64,000 nt of DNA. It comes from Deltaproteobacteria bacterium. GTDB lineage: Bacteria > Desulfobacterota > Deferrimicrobia > Deferrimicrobiales > Deferrimicrobiaceae. The stretch is from NCBI GenBank assembly GCA_016218975.1, contig JACRCO010000013.1, positions 30,433-94,432 on the forward strand, given 5' to 3'. Within the stretch, counting starts at the first letter, position 1, and every line of letters begins with the position of its first letter. Shown here piece after piece: positions 34,612 through 44,036 of this stretch. The notes beneath the pieces are model-generated. The model saw only the letters and a list, made by a program, of their open reading frames with translations. It searched no databases and had not been told where the DNA came from. A program made the position numbers and the translations under genes.

Positions 34612-35280
34612 TTGCTGCAAAAGCTGAAGATCCAGATAGACAATCACATGACCCTCCGGGAAAAGATCGTGGAGACGGTCCGCAGCGCGATAGTAAACGG
34701 CCAGATTCCGGCCGGCACCCGGGTCGCCGAACCCGACCTTGCCGACCGCTTCGGGATCAGCCGTACGCCGATACGCGAAGCGTTCCGCCAGCTCGAGTCG
34801 GAGGGATTCATCACGGTAGTTCCCAGGAAGGGGGCAGTCGTCGCATCCATCTCGGCGAAGGACATTTCCGATTTCTACGACCTGAAGATGGTGCTCGAAG
34901 GATACGCGGCGCGCCTTGCCGCGAAAACCCTCACCGAGAAGGACCTGAACCGGATGGAATCGCTGAACCGGCAGATCGAGGCGGCGGCCGGGAAAAAGGA
35001 CCTTCGCAAGGTGCTTCTCCTCCACAACGATTTCCATGACGTCTTCCTCAATGCATGCGGCAACGAAAGGCTTCATGCGATCGTCCAGAACCTCGTGATG
35101 CAATTCCAGAGGTTCCGCCTGATCCTCGCCATGCGGGGGAAGATCGAGGGGATAATCAGGCAGCACAAGGAAATCATCGAGGCTTTCCGTAAGCGGAACC
35201 CCGAGCTCGCCGAGTCCCTGGTGATAAAGAACGCCCAGTACGGAAAGAAGATCCTGCTCCAGGAACTGGAAAAGGAGTAG
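34612..35280 (+). CDS. GntR-family transcriptional regulator, FCD subfamily
   Basis: A 222-residue repressor-type protein. No ATG suits the start. TTG 34612 has GAGGAG eight bases upstream, so I place the start there (MLQKLKIQIDNHMTLREKI). The winged helix spans about residues 13-80 (IVNGQIPAGTRVAEPDLADR, GISRTPIREAFRQLE, GFITVVPRKGAVVASIS). The helical FCD domain (about 90-215) shows DFYDLKMVLEGYAARLAAK, NDFHDVFLNACGN and HKEIIEAFRKRN, with plausible metal-binding Asp/His. The effector is unknown. The regulator probably controls itself, and selA lies 21 bases downstream. Confidence 0.92.
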   Translation: MLQKLKIQIDNHMTLREKIVETVRSAIVNGQIPAGTRVAEPDLADRFGISRTPIREAFRQLESEGFITVVPRKGAVVASISAKDISDFYDLKMVLEGYAARLAAKTLTEKDLNRMESLNRQIEAAAGKKDLRKVLLLHNDFHDVFLNACGNERLHAIVQNLVMQFQRFRLILAMRGKIEGIIRQHKEIIEAFRKRNPELAESLVIKNAQYGKKILLQELEKE

Positions 35281-35301
35281 GCCGGGGCGCCTGTATAAAA
35301 G

Positions 35302-36711
35302 ATGCCCGATCCGGACCGATTGCGCAGTATTCCTTCCGTCGCTTCCCTTCTGGAAATCCGGGAGATCCGGGAGCACCTCGAAAAAGTCCCGCGCGACGTC
35401 GTCCTTGACGCCGTCAGGAGGATTCTTTCCTCCCTGCGTCAGGAGGCGTCTTCCGCCGCGCAGCCCCGCAGCCGGGAGGAGTGGACTGCCATTGTCCTGT
35501 CCCGCCTGCCGGTGGAGATCGCCGCCGCCGAAGAGCCGTCGCTGCGGAGCGTGATCAACGCGACCGGCGTCGTCATACACACCAATCTCGGAAGGGCTCC
35601 CCTGCCGGAGGAGGCGATCCGCGCGGTTTCCCTCGCCGCCCGGGGGTATTCGAACCTCGAGTACGATCTTGCGGCCGGCGCACGTTCCTCGCGGCTTGTC
35701 CATCTCGAACGCCTGATCCTCGGCCTCACGGGAGCGGAGTCGGCGCACGTCGTGAACAACAACGCGGCCGCGGTGCTCCTATGCCTTGCGGGGCTGGCCA
35801 GGGGACGTGATGTCCTCGTAAGCCGGGGTGAGTTGGTGGAAATAGGCGGCTCGTTCCGGATCCCGGACATCATGGCCGAGAGCGGAGCGTCCCTCGTCGA
35901 AGTGGGGACGACCAACCGCACACGGCTCGAGGATTACGAAAAGGCGGTCACGTCGCGGACGGCTCTGCTTCTGAAGGTCCACCGGTCAAATTTCAGCGTA
36001 TCGGGGTTCACCGAGGAAGTTTCTCCCGCCGCCCTCTCTTCCCTGGGGGACCGACTGGGGATTCCCGTGATGGAGGACCTGGGATCGGGCGCCGTCTTCG
36101 ATTTTTCCGCGGCGGGCATCCCCGGTACGCCGACGATCCGGCAGGCGCTTTCGCAGGGACCCGGCATAGTGACCGTGAGCGGCGACAAGCTTCTGGGCGG
36201 GCCCCAGGCTGGGATCATCGCGGGGAGGAAAGCCCTGGTCGAGCCACTGAAAAAGCACCCCCTGTCCCGCGCGCTTCGAATCGACAAGCTTTGCCTTGCG
36301 GCGCTTGCCGCCACGCTTTCGCTTTATGCCGACGAACGCAGGGCGGCGGTACGCGTGCCGGTGCTGTCTATGCTTACTGAAGGTGAAGGGGCCGTCCGTG
36401 CGCGGGCGCGCAGGTTCGTTCGAAGGATCGGCAAGGGGGGCGGCGCAGGCCTGAAGCTGGAGGTCGTCCGGGCGGATTCCTCCCCGGGCGGAGGCGCGAT
36501 GCCCGATATCGGGATCCCGACGGCATGCGTGGCGGTGGAACATGCCACGGTCCGGGTCGAGGAACTGGAGGAAAGGCTCCGGCGCGGAAATCCGCCGGTC
36601 GTGGCGCGCATCGGCAAGGGAAAACTCCTCCTCGACATGCGCACGGTCCGCGACGGAGAGGTCGCCGTTCTCGCCGCCGCCCTCCTCGCCGCCGCGGCAG
36701 ATGCCCGGTGA
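35302..36711 (+). CDS. selA: L-seryl-tRNA(Sec) selenium transferase
   Basis: A 469-residue PLP enzyme that converts seryl-tRNA(Sec) to selenocysteyl-tRNA(Sec) using selenophosphate. Signatures are RSVINATGVVIHTNLGRAPL, YSNLEYDLAAGARSSR, VVNNNAAAVLLCL, EIGGSFRIPDIM, FSVSGFTEEV and the PLP lysine in VSGDKLLGGPQAG. Normal length and start. selB, selD and tRNA-Sec are not in this window. I found no obvious selenocysteine-interrupted gene here either. It is the second gene after the GntR regulator, which is an unusual partner. Confidence 0.97.
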   Translation: MPDPDRLRSIPSVASLLEIREIREHLEKVPRDVVLDAVRRILSSLRQEASSAAQPRSREEWTAIVLSRLPVEIAAAEEPSLRSVINATGVVIHTNLGRAPLPEEAIRAVSLAARGYSNLEYDLAAGARSSRLVHLERLILGLTGAESAHVVNNNAAAVLLCLAGLARGRDVLVSRGELVEIGGSFRIPDIMAESGASLVEVGTTNRTRLEDYEKAVTSRTALLLKVHRSNFSVSGFTEEVSPAALSSLGDRLGIPVMEDLGSGAVFDFSAAGIPGTPTIRQALSQGPGIVTVSGDKLLGGPQAGIIAGRKALVEPLKKHPLSRALRIDKLCLAALAATLSLYADERRAAVRVPVLSMLTEGEGAVRARARRFVRRIGKGGGAGLKLEVVRADSSPGGGAMPDIGIPTACVAVEHATVRVEELEERLRRGNPPVVARIGKGKLLLDMRTVRDGEVAVLAAALLAAAADAR

Positions 36712-36784
36712 AAAATACAGGCCATGAAAAATGCGGCCCAAGTTCCCAGTTGAAGGGAGCCGCCCCCGCAGTGTATAAAAGAAC

Positions 36785-37381
36785 ATGCTGAACACCGGCG
36801 TGCTGGTCCTCAACCGGGCCTTTTTCCCTGTCCATGTCACGAATGTCCGCAGGGCGTTCTGCCTTCTCTATTCCGGGCTAGCGCGCGCTATCAATTCTCA
36901 GTATGAAATGTTCGATTTCCAGTCGTGGAGCGAGCTGTCCGTCCACGCGCACGACGAGGCCGTGGGCCTTGTGGGAAGAGTGATCAGGGTCCCGAGGGTC
37001 GTCGTGCTGGTGGCCTACGACCGTGTTCCCAAGCGAACCGTGCGTTTCAGCAGGCACAACATTTTCGTAAGGGACCGGAACACTTGCCAATATTGCGGGA
37101 AGGCGCATCCGAGGAGCGATCTGAACCTGGACCATGTCATCCCGAGGTCCCGGGGCGGGAATACCACGTGGGAAAACATAGTCTGCAGCTGCCTCCCGTG
37201 CAACAAGAAAAAGGGAGGCATGTTGCCGGAAGAGGCAGGGCTGCGGACGATCGCCCGTCCCGCACGCCCCCGATGGACGCCGGAATACGCCTTTTCCCTC
37301 CGGGGGCCGGTCCACCGTGAATGGCTGCCCTTCCTGAACCTCGTGGACTTCACGTACTGGAACCTCGAACTCGAAAGGTGA
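36785..37381 (+). CDS. HNH endonuclease-family protein
   Basis: A 198-residue protein. The N-terminal half (LVLNRAFFPVHVTNVRRAFCLLYSG split over residues 8-32, then RVIRVPRVVVLVAYDRVP) is typical of stand-alone bacterial HNH proteins. The HNH core is RNTCQYCGK, then LDHVIPRSRGG, NTTWENIVCSCLPCNKKKG, with two CxxC zinc pairs. The function is unknown: such genes are widely conserved housekeeping-like genes rather than clear restriction nucleases. It is followed 38 bases on by aroE. Confidence 0.9.
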   Translation: MLNTGVLVLNRAFFPVHVTNVRRAFCLLYSGLARAINSQYEMFDFQSWSELSVHAHDEAVGLVGRVIRVPRVVVLVAYDRVPKRTVRFSRHNIFVRDRNTCQYCGKAHPRSDLNLDHVIPRSRGGNTTWENIVCSCLPCNKKKGGMLPEEAGLRTIARPARPRWTPEYAFSLRGPVHREWLPFLNLVDFTYWNLELER

Positions 37382-37419
37382 GCCGTCAAGCGCGGGCGGG
37401 AGGGCAGGCCAGGACCAGG

Positions 37420-38262
37420 GTGGAAACCCTCTTATTCATAGCAGGCCATCCCGTCTCCCACTCGTTAAGCCCCGCGATGCACAATGCCGCCATCCGGCGG
37501 CTCGGCCTCCCGTTGCGATACATCGGCTTCGACATCCCCCCGGGGCTTATGGCGGATTTCCTCCGGGTCATCCGGGCGGGGAATTTCCTGGGAGGGAACA
37601 TAACGATTCCGCACAAGGAAGAGGCTGCGTCCCTTGCCGACGAGCGGTCCGATGCGGTGGAGGCGTGCGGCGCCGCGAACGTTATCCGTGTAAAGGGCGG
37701 CAGGCTTTTCGCGGACAACACCGACGGACGGGGATTCCTGGACGCGACGGCGGGCGAGGGATGGGGGAGGCGCTTCGGGAGGGTGGTGATATTGGGAGCT
37801 GGAGGATCGGCTAAAGGGATAGCCTACGAGTTATGCCGCAACGGCGCAAGGGAGGTTTCGATTCTGAACCGCCATCCATCGAGGGGCGAGGAAATCGCCG
37901 CGGCGCTTTCCCGGCGCTTCACGGGAACGGCGTTTTCGTTCGGAGAACTGAAACCTGCTAAAATGGTTAAGGAATTCCAGGGGACGGACTTGATCGTCCA
38001 ATGCACCTCATTGGGGCTGCGCAGCGAATGGGAACAATTTCCCCTGGAAGGAGTAGAGAAAGGCTGCAGATTTGCCGATATAATTTACCGGAGGGGCGGC
38101 ACGACGCTCGTTCGCCGCTTGAAAAAGCGGGGGATTTCAGCGATCGACGGCCTGGCGATGCTGGCGCACCAGGCGGCGAGAAGTTTTTTCATCTGGACGG
38201 GCAAAAGGGTCCCCGGGAAGGACTTTCTGGCCGTCGCGCGGAAAACCCTTGAGGCCGAATGA
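37420..38262 (+). CDS. aroE: Shikimate dehydrogenase
   Basis: A 280-residue NADP-dependent enzyme of aromatic amino-acid synthesis. GTG 37420 gives METLLFIAGHPVSHSLSPAM; AGGA lies just upstream. The longer frame from 37321 reads from inside the HNH gene and is not conserved-looking. Catalytic Lys is in NITIPHKEEA and Asp in ADNTDGRGF. The nucleotide loop is VVILGAGGSAKGIAYEL, and the C-terminus is SAIDGLAMLAHQAARSFFIWTG. It is next to the pilus genes, after a 54-bp AT-rich gap that likely holds the pilB promoter. Confidence 0.95.
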   Translation: METLLFIAGHPVSHSLSPAMHNAAIRRLGLPLRYIGFDIPPGLMADFLRVIRAGNFLGGNITIPHKEEAASLADERSDAVEACGAANVIRVKGGRLFADNTDGRGFLDATAGEGWGRRFGRVVILGAGGSAKGIAYELCRNGAREVSILNRHPSRGEEIAAALSRRFTGTAFSFGELKPAKMVKEFQGTDLIVQCTSLGLRSEWEQFPLEGVEKGCRFADIIYRRGGTTLVRRLKKRGISAIDGLAMLAHQAARSFFIWTGKRVPGKDFLAVARKTLEAE

Positions 38263-38316
38263 ATAAAATTATGCTTAAATATGATGTAAATTATAGCTCT
38301 GTTTGGTGACTTTTTT
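38263..38316 (+). promoter_or_regulatory. AT-rich gap before pilB
   Basis: Fifty-four AT-rich bases in a GC-rich region. TATAGC (near 38291) could be a -10 element, but no clear -35 is paired with it. No ribosome site is seen before ATG 38317. Confidence 0.3.
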
Positions 38317-40014
38317 ATGTCTGTAATGGCGGCCAAGATCGGGGAAATGCTTCTCAGGGGCAACATCATCACCCCGGAACAATTGAGAAGCGCCCTGGAG
38401 ACCCAGAAGAAGACGAAGGAACGGATCGGCGCGATCCTCGTCAAGTCCGGGTCCATCAGGGAAGAGGATCTCCTGTCCTTTCTCGGCCGTCAGTTCAACG
38501 TCCCCGTCATCGACCTTTCCAAATACGAAATAAATTCCGAAGTGGTCCGCCTCCTTCCCGAGGACCTGGTCCAGAAGCACCTCGCCCTCCCGATCAACCG
38601 GGTCGGCGCGAAGCTTATCGTCGCCGTGGCCGATCCCTCGAACATGGCGATCATCGACGCCATCGGGTTCAAGACCGGCTACGCTGTGGAGCTGGTGCTC
38701 GCCTCCGAGAAGGACATCACAAACGCGATCAACAAATATTTCGACCAGTCGCTCGAGTTCAAGGACATCATCTCGGAACTGGACGAGGACCTGGAGGTCG
38801 TTCGCGAGGAAGAGCTCGACGCCATCGAGCAGGAGAGCCGGGTCGACGACGCGCCGGTCGTAAAGCTCGCAAATTTCGTGCTCACCGACGCGATCAAGCG
38901 CCGCGCCTCGGACATCCACATCGAGCCTTACGAAAAGGAATTCCGGATCCGCTACCGGGTCGACGGCGTCCTCTACGAGGTGATGCGGCCTCCCATCAAG
39001 CTGCGCAACGCCCTGGTCTCCCGCCTCAAGATCATGTCGAGCCTCGACATCGCGGAGCGCAGGCTTCCCCAGGACGGAAGGATCAAGCTCAAGGTCGGGA
39101 AGGGCAGGGAGATGGATTACCGCGTTTCGGTTCTGCCCACGATCTACGGCGAAAAGACGGTGCTCCGCCTCCTCGACAAATCCAGCCTTCAGCTCGACAT
39201 GACGAAGCTCGGCTTCGAACAGGAGGCGCTGAACGATTTCCAGGAAGCCATACATCGCCCGTACGGAATGATCCTCGTCACCGGTCCCACCGGGTCGGGC
39301 AAGACTACGACCCTCTATTCCGCCCTGTCGGAGCTGAACAAGACCACCGACAACATCTCCACCTGCGAGGACCCCGTTGAATACAACTTCGCGGGGATCA
39401 ACCAGGTGCAGATAAAGGAGGAGATCGGGCTCACGTTCGCCGCGGCGCTCCGTTCGTTCCTGCGGCAGGACCCGGACATCATCATGGTGGGCGAAATCCG
39501 CGACTACGAGACGGCGGAGATCGCCGTCAAGGCGGCCCTCACGGGCCACCTGGTCCTTTCGACGCTGCACACCAACGACGCGCCCAGCACCGTCACCAGG
39601 CTGCTCAACATGGGAATCGAGCCGTTCCTCGTGTCTTCATCCCTCAACCTCATACTGGCGCAGCGGTTGGCCCGGCGGGTCTGCGGAAACTGCAAGGAAG
39701 AGGTGAAGATCCTTCCGAAGGCGCTTGTGGACGCCGGCATGAAACCCGAACGGATCAGGCAGGCCCGTCCGGCGCGTGGCAGGGGATGCGACGAATGCAA
39801 CGGAACGGGTTTCCGTGGGCGGGTCGCCCTGTATGAAGCGATGCCGGTCAAGGAGGAACTGAAGGATCTCATTCTGCGGGGAGGATCGGCGATCGAGGTC
39901 AAGCGGGAAGCGATAAGGCTCGGGATGAAGACGCTCCGCCAGGCGGGGCTTTCGAAGGTCGAGGAGGGGGTCACGACGCTGGAGGAAGTGCTGCGGGTGA
40001 CCGCCGCCGACTAA
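38317..40014 (+). CDS. pilB: Type IV pilus assembly ATPase
   Basis: A 565-residue extension motor. The N-terminal MshEN-type part (IGEMLLRGNIITPEQLRSAL) is followed by the ATPase: ASDIHIEPYEKEFRIRYRVDG, Walker A GPTGSGKTTTL, Asp box TCEDPVEY, Walker B DPDIIMVGEIRD and His box LSTLHTNDAPST. The zinc tetracysteine site is CGNCKEE and CDECNG. It hydrolyses ATP on the inner face of the inner membrane to polymerise pilin. It heads pilB-pilT-pilC-pilS, each within a few bases of the next. Confidence 0.97.
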   Translation: MSVMAAKIGEMLLRGNIITPEQLRSALETQKKTKERIGAILVKSGSIREEDLLSFLGRQFNVPVIDLSKYEINSEVVRLLPEDLVQKHLALPINRVGAKLIVAVADPSNMAIIDAIGFKTGYAVELVLASEKDITNAINKYFDQSLEFKDIISELDEDLEVVREEELDAIEQESRVDDAPVVKLANFVLTDAIKRRASDIHIEPYEKEFRIRYRVDGVLYEVMRPPIKLRNALVSRLKIMSSLDIAERRLPQDGRIKLKVGKGREMDYRVSVLPTIYGEKTVLRLLDKSSLQLDMTKLGFEQEALNDFQEAIHRPYGMILVTGPTGSGKTTTLYSALSELNKTTDNISTCEDPVEYNFAGINQVQIKEEIGLTFAAALRSFLRQDPDIIMVGEIRDYETAEIAVKAALTGHLVLSTLHTNDAPSTVTRLLNMGIEPFLVSSSLNLILAQRLARRVCGNCKEEVKILPKALVDAGMKPERIRQARPARGRGCDECNGTGFRGRVALYEAMPVKEELKDLILRGGSAIEVKREAIRLGMKTLRQAGLSKVEEGVTTLEEVLRVTAAD

Positions 40015-40028
40015 GGAGGAAGACGGCC

Positions 40029-41135
40029 ATGGTATCGATGCATGAGATGCTGAGCGTCATGTACGAGAAGGGCGCTTCCGACCTGCACATCACCACGGGG
40101 ATCGCCCCCACCATACGCGTGGACGGACGGCTGATCCCGCTGCCGGCCGAGCCGCTTACACCGCCGGACACCAAGCGGCTTTGCTACAGCATCCTCACCG
40201 AGGCGCAGAAGCAGCGTTTCGAGGAGGAGAAGGAGCTCGATCTTTCCTTCGGAGTGAAGGGGATGAGCCGCTTCCGCGCCAATATCTACTTGCAGCGGGG
40301 GGCCGTCGCCGGCGCCTTCAGGACCATCCCGTTCCGCGTCCGCTCGTTCGACGAGCTGGGGCTCCCGAACGTCCTGAAGGAGCTGTGCAAGAAGCCGAGG
40401 GGCCTGCTGCTGGTGACGGGGCCCACCGGATCCGGCAAGTCGACGACGCTGGCTGCGATGATCGACAAGGTCAACATGGAGCGGCAGGAACACATCGTCA
40501 CCATCGAGGATCCGATCGAATACCTTCATCCGCACAAGAAGTGCCTTGTCAACCAGCGGGAAGTGAACGCGGACACGCAGACGTTCAAAAAGGCCCTGAA
40601 GCACATATTGCGGCAGGATCCGGACATCGTGCTCATCGGTGAGATGAGGGACCTGGAGACGATCGAGGCGGCGCTGACGGTGGCGGAAACGGGACACCTG
40701 GTCTTCGCCACGCTTCACACGAATTCATGCGTCCAGACGATAAACCGCATCCTCGACGTGTTCCCCCCGTACCAGCAGCCGCAGGTGAGGGCGCAGCTGT
40801 CGTTCGTCCTCGAGGGAGTGGTATCGCAGATCCTCATACCCAAGGCTTCGGGGACCGGGCGGGCGCTTTGCCTCGAGATCATGATCCCCAATCCGGCCAT
40901 CCGTAACCTGATCCGCGAGGAGAAGATCCACCAGATCTACTCCCAGATGCAGGTGGGGCAGGCCAAGTTCGGGATGCAGACGATGAACCAGTCGCTGCTC
41001 GCCGCGTATCTCCGGCGCGACATCACGCTGGAGGACGCCGTCGGCAGGAGTTCCGATCCCGACGAGTTCCGCAATCTCCTGACCGCCGCGCAGAATGCGG
41101 CGTCGCAGGGGGCGGGTCGCAGGACGCAGGTGTAA
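40029..41135 (+). CDS. pilT: Type IV pilus retraction ATPase
   Basis: A 368-residue hexameric motor that depolymerises pili for twitching. Signatures are GASDLHITTGIAPTIRVDG, Walker A GPTGSGKSTTLAAMID, Asp box TIEDPIEYLH, Walker B DPDIVLIGEMRDLET, His box FATLHTNSCVQT and the C-terminal AIRNLIREEKIHQI. It lacks the N-terminal domain of PilB, as expected. A ribosome site (AAGGAGGAAGA) precedes ATG 40029. It lies 14 bases after pilB and 21 before pilC. Confidence 0.97.
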   Translation: MVSMHEMLSVMYEKGASDLHITTGIAPTIRVDGRLIPLPAEPLTPPDTKRLCYSILTEAQKQRFEEEKELDLSFGVKGMSRFRANIYLQRGAVAGAFRTIPFRVRSFDELGLPNVLKELCKKPRGLLLVTGPTGSGKSTTLAAMIDKVNMERQEHIVTIEDPIEYLHPHKKCLVNQREVNADTQTFKKALKHILRQDPDIVLIGEMRDLETIEAALTVAETGHLVFATLHTNSCVQTINRILDVFPPYQQPQVRAQLSFVLEGVVSQILIPKASGTGRALCLEIMIPNPAIRNLIREEKIHQIYSQMQVGQAKFGMQTMNQSLLAAYLRRDITLEDAVGRSSDPDEFRNLLTAAQNAASQGAGRRTQV

Positions 41136-41156
41136 CCGAGGGCCACGGAGGATACG

Positions 41157-42368
41157 ATGCCGAAATTCGTCTGGGAAGGAAAAACCAAGGCGGGGCGTAC
41201 CCTGACGGGGGAAATCGAGGCGCCCAACGAGGCGTTCGTCCTTGCCCAGCTTCGCAGGCAGCAGGTAGTTCCCGTCAAGGTGAAGCCGAAAGGCGCGGAT
41301 CTTCGTTTCCGGATGCCGGGATTCGGAGGCAAGGTCACTCAGCGGGAGCTTGCCATCTTCACCCGCCAATTCGCCACGATGATCGACGCGGGCCTTCCCC
41401 TCGTCCAGTGCCTCGACATCCTCGGCATGCAGCAGGAAAATCAGACGTTCAAGAAGATCATCATGAAGGCGAAGGAGGACGTGGAGAGCGGGTCGACATT
41501 CGCCGACGCCCTTGCGAAGCACCCGAAGACCTTCGACGAGCTTTTCATCAACCTGGTCCAGGCGGGGGAGGTCGGCGGGATCCTCGACACGATCCTCTCG
41601 CGGCTTGCGGCCCACATCGAGAAGGCGCTGCGGCTCGCAAAGAAGATCAAGGGCGCGATGGTATACCCGGCCACAATCGTCGCCGTGGCGGTCGTCGTCA
41701 CCGTGGTGCTCCTTGTGTACGTCATTCCGATCTTCGGAAAGATGTTCCAGGATTTCGGACAGGCGCTTCCGGCTCCCACGCAGATGGTCCTCGCAATGAG
41801 CGAAGCGACCCGTAAATACTTTTTCGTGGCCGTCATCTTCGTGGCTTTGGCCGTCGTCGCCCTGCGCTGGTACCGCAACACCGAAAACGGGCGCCGGAAC
41901 ATCGACCGGCTCTTCCTGCGGCTGCCGATCGTGGGCCCCCTCCTCCGTAAGATTGCGGTCGCCCGGTTTGCGCGCACCCTGGGGACGATGGTGAGCAGCG
42001 GCGTCCCCATCCTGGAAAGCATGGACATCGTCGCGAAGTCGGCGGGCAACCGGATCATCGAGGAAGCTATCCTCAAGGCGAGGATGAGCATCAGCGAAGG
42101 AAAGACGATCGCCGAGCCCCTGGCCGACAGCAAGGTTTTCCCCGCGATGGTGACGCAAATGGTGTCCGTCGGAGAGGCGACCGGCGCTCTCGACACCATG
42201 CTGAACAAGATCGCGGAGTTCTACGACGAAGAGGTGGACATGGCCGTTGACGCCCTTACCTCCCTCCTCGAGCCGCTCCTCATGGTCTTCCTCGGGGTCG
42301 TCATCGGGGGCCTCGTCGTTGCGATGTACCTGCCGATCTTCAAGCTGGCAGGCGTCGTCGGCGGATAA
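41157..42368 (+). CDS. pilC: Type IV pilus inner-membrane platform protein
   Basis: A 403-residue protein with an N-terminal KFVWEGKTKAGRTLTGEIEA and two T2SF domains. The first (LAIFTRQFATMIDAGLPLVQC, LFINLVQAGEVGGIL) and second (VARFARTLGTMVSSGVPILES, MVTQMVSVGEATGALD) repeats are clear. Three hydrophobic segments sit at about 170-200, 215-240 and 370-395. It holds the motor ATPases and passes pilin into the filament. It overlaps neither neighbour; pilS follows 3 bases later. Confidence 0.96.
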   Translation: MPKFVWEGKTKAGRTLTGEIEAPNEAFVLAQLRRQQVVPVKVKPKGADLRFRMPGFGGKVTQRELAIFTRQFATMIDAGLPLVQCLDILGMQQENQTFKKIIMKAKEDVESGSTFADALAKHPKTFDELFINLVQAGEVGGILDTILSRLAAHIEKALRLAKKIKGAMVYPATIVAVAVVVTVVLLVYVIPIFGKMFQDFGQALPAPTQMVLAMSEATRKYFFVAVIFVALAVVALRWYRNTENGRRNIDRLFLRLPIVGPLLRKIAVARFARTLGTMVSSGVPILESMDIVAKSAGNRIIEEAILKARMSISEGKTIAEPLADSKVFPAMVTQMVSVGEATGALDTMLNKIAEFYDEEVDMAVDALTSLLEPLLMVFLGVVIGGLVVAMYLPIFKLAGVVGG

Positions 42369-42371
42369 AGA

Positions 42372-44036
42372 TTGGCGGAGAGTCGGCGGGAGGCGGCGGC
42401 GGGGGGGCGCAACCTCCTTCTGGTGCGCACCGGGATCACCTTCGCGCTCCTGGCGTCGGTGGTTTCGGTCCATTTCCAGGAGCCGGAGCTCATCCTCGCG
42501 GGCGGGTTCAAGTACCTGTACGCCGCCGTGGTCCTTTCCTACGGCTGGCTCCTCCTCCGGTTCGCGCTTTGGGGAAGCTCCGATCCGACGGCCGCGGTAT
42601 CTGTGGTGCAAGCCGCGGTGGACGTGGCGTTCGTGTCCGTCATCGTCTTCGCCACCGGGCTCTACGACAGCGTCTTCGCCTTCATGTACGTCGTCGTCAT
42701 CCTCCTGGGAAGCTTCGAGCTTTTTCTCAAGGGAGCGATGGTCTGGGCCGTTCTCTCGGCCGTATCCTACGTGTCGATGCTGTACCTGCAAAAGCAGGGG
42801 ATCCTGACGCCTCCCGGCGTCGAGACCGTGCATCTCGCATGGGCGCAGTTCATCCGCACCTCCCTTACGAATTCCATCGGATTCCTGCTGACAGGGCTGC
42901 TCTCCGGCCTGCTGGGAGAGGACATCCGCAGGACGAGACAGCGCGTAATAGCCCGTGAAGACGATCTGCAGAAACTGGAGTCGTTTCACAAGCACGTGAT
43001 CGAGAACATCCCCTCCGGCATCCTGACGGCGGACACCAGGGGAAGGGTGAACCTCATGAACGACATGGCGTGCGGCATCCTGGGCGTCAGCCGGGCGGAG
43101 GCACGCGGCAAGCGCGTCGAGGAGGTCCTGTCCGGATTGGAGCTCGCGGATCCGCGCGGCGAGTCGCGATTGCCGCGTCCCGAGATATCCTTCCGGCGGC
43201 CGGACGGCTCGGAAATATTTCTGGGATTTTCCTCCTCTCCCCTCAAGGACGCGGAGGGCGGGGTGATCGGCCGCGTCGTGATCTTCCAGGACCTGACGCC
43301 GGTGAAGCAGATGGAGGAGCGGATCCGCATATCCGACAGGCTTGCGGGCGTCGGAGAGCTGGCCGCCGGCCTTGCCCATGAGATCCGGAACCCCCTCGCG
43401 TCGATCGCCGGGTCCTCGCAGATGCTGCGCGAATCGCCCGAACTTACCGACGATTCCCGCACGCTCCTGGGCATCATCGAGCGGGAAAGCATGCGGCTGA
43501 ACGGCCTCATTTCCGATTTCCTCGCATACACCGGCCCCTCGCTGCGCAACATAGGTACTGTTAATATATCGGACATGATAGGCGACGTAGCCGAAGCCGT
43601 CAGGACCGGAGACGCGCGGGAAAAGGGAGTGGCCGTGGAGAACCTCTGCAACCGTGACCTGTTAGTCGACGGAGACGCCGAGCAGCTCAAACAGGTGCTG
43701 TGGAACCTCGTGAGGAACGCCGTGCAGGCCACACCCGCAGGAGGGCATGTGCGTCTGGACCTGTTCCCCCAGGTCCGGCACGGGGAACGGTACGCCGTGA
43801 CGACTGTAAGCGACACCGGCAAGGGGATCGATCCCTCCCACACGGCAAAGATATTCAACCCCTTCTTTACGACCAAGGAAGGTGGAACGGGACTGGGCCT
43901 GGCGATATCGCAGAGAATCGTCCAGATCCACCGGGGATTCATCGAGGTGCGTTCCGAGCCCGGGCACGGGAGCATCTTCTCCGTGTTTCTACCCGAAAAG
44001 GCGAATGATGAGGAAACCGGCGGTTCCTCCGTCTGA
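42372..44036 (+). CDS. pilS: PilS-like membrane sensor histidine kinase
   Basis: A 554-residue kinase. The first 170 residues are hydrophobic with about six transmembrane segments, as in PilS. A PAS domain (about 215-310: HVIENIPSGILTADTRG) precedes HisKA with GLAHEIRNPLASIAGSSQ. The HATPase has VRNAVQATPAGG, VSDTGKGID and GTGLGLAISQRIV. PilS controls pilin transcription through PilR and sigma-54 in relatives. No pilR follows here; the next gene is trmFO. The start is TTG 42372, three bases after the pilC stop, and no SD is evident, so a later start is possible. Confidence 0.88.
   Translation: MAESRREAAAGGRNLLLVRTGITFALLASVVSVHFQEPELILAGGFKYLYAAVVLSYGWLLLRFALWGSSDPTAAVSVVQAAVDVAFVSVIVFATGLYDSVFAFMYVVVILLGSFELFLKGAMVWAVLSAVSYVSMLYLQKQGILTPPGVETVHLAWAQFIRTSLTNSIGFLLTGLLSGLLGEDIRRTRQRVIAREDDLQKLESFHKHVIENIPSGILTADTRGRVNLMNDMACGILGVSRAEARGKRVEEVLSGLELADPRGESRLPRPEISFRRPDGSEIFLGFSSSPLKDAEGGVIGRVVIFQDLTPVKQMEERIRISDRLAGVGELAAGLAHEIRNPLASIAGSSQMLRESPELTDDSRTLLGIIERESMRLNGLISDFLAYTGPSLRNIGTVNISDMIGDVAEAVRTGDAREKGVAVENLCNRDLLVDGDAEQLKQVLWNLVRNAVQATPAGGHVRLDLFPQVRHGERYAVTTVSDTGKGIDPSHTAKIFNPFFTTKEGGTGLGLAISQRIVQIHRGFIEVRSEPGHGSIFSVFLPEKANDEETGGSSV

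Noticed and set aside
40725..43379. 884-residue open frame on the minus strand
   Set aside because: Antisense to pilT, pilC and pilS, which have complete family motifs. Long antisense frames are expected in GC-rich DNA, and the product has no recognisable domain.
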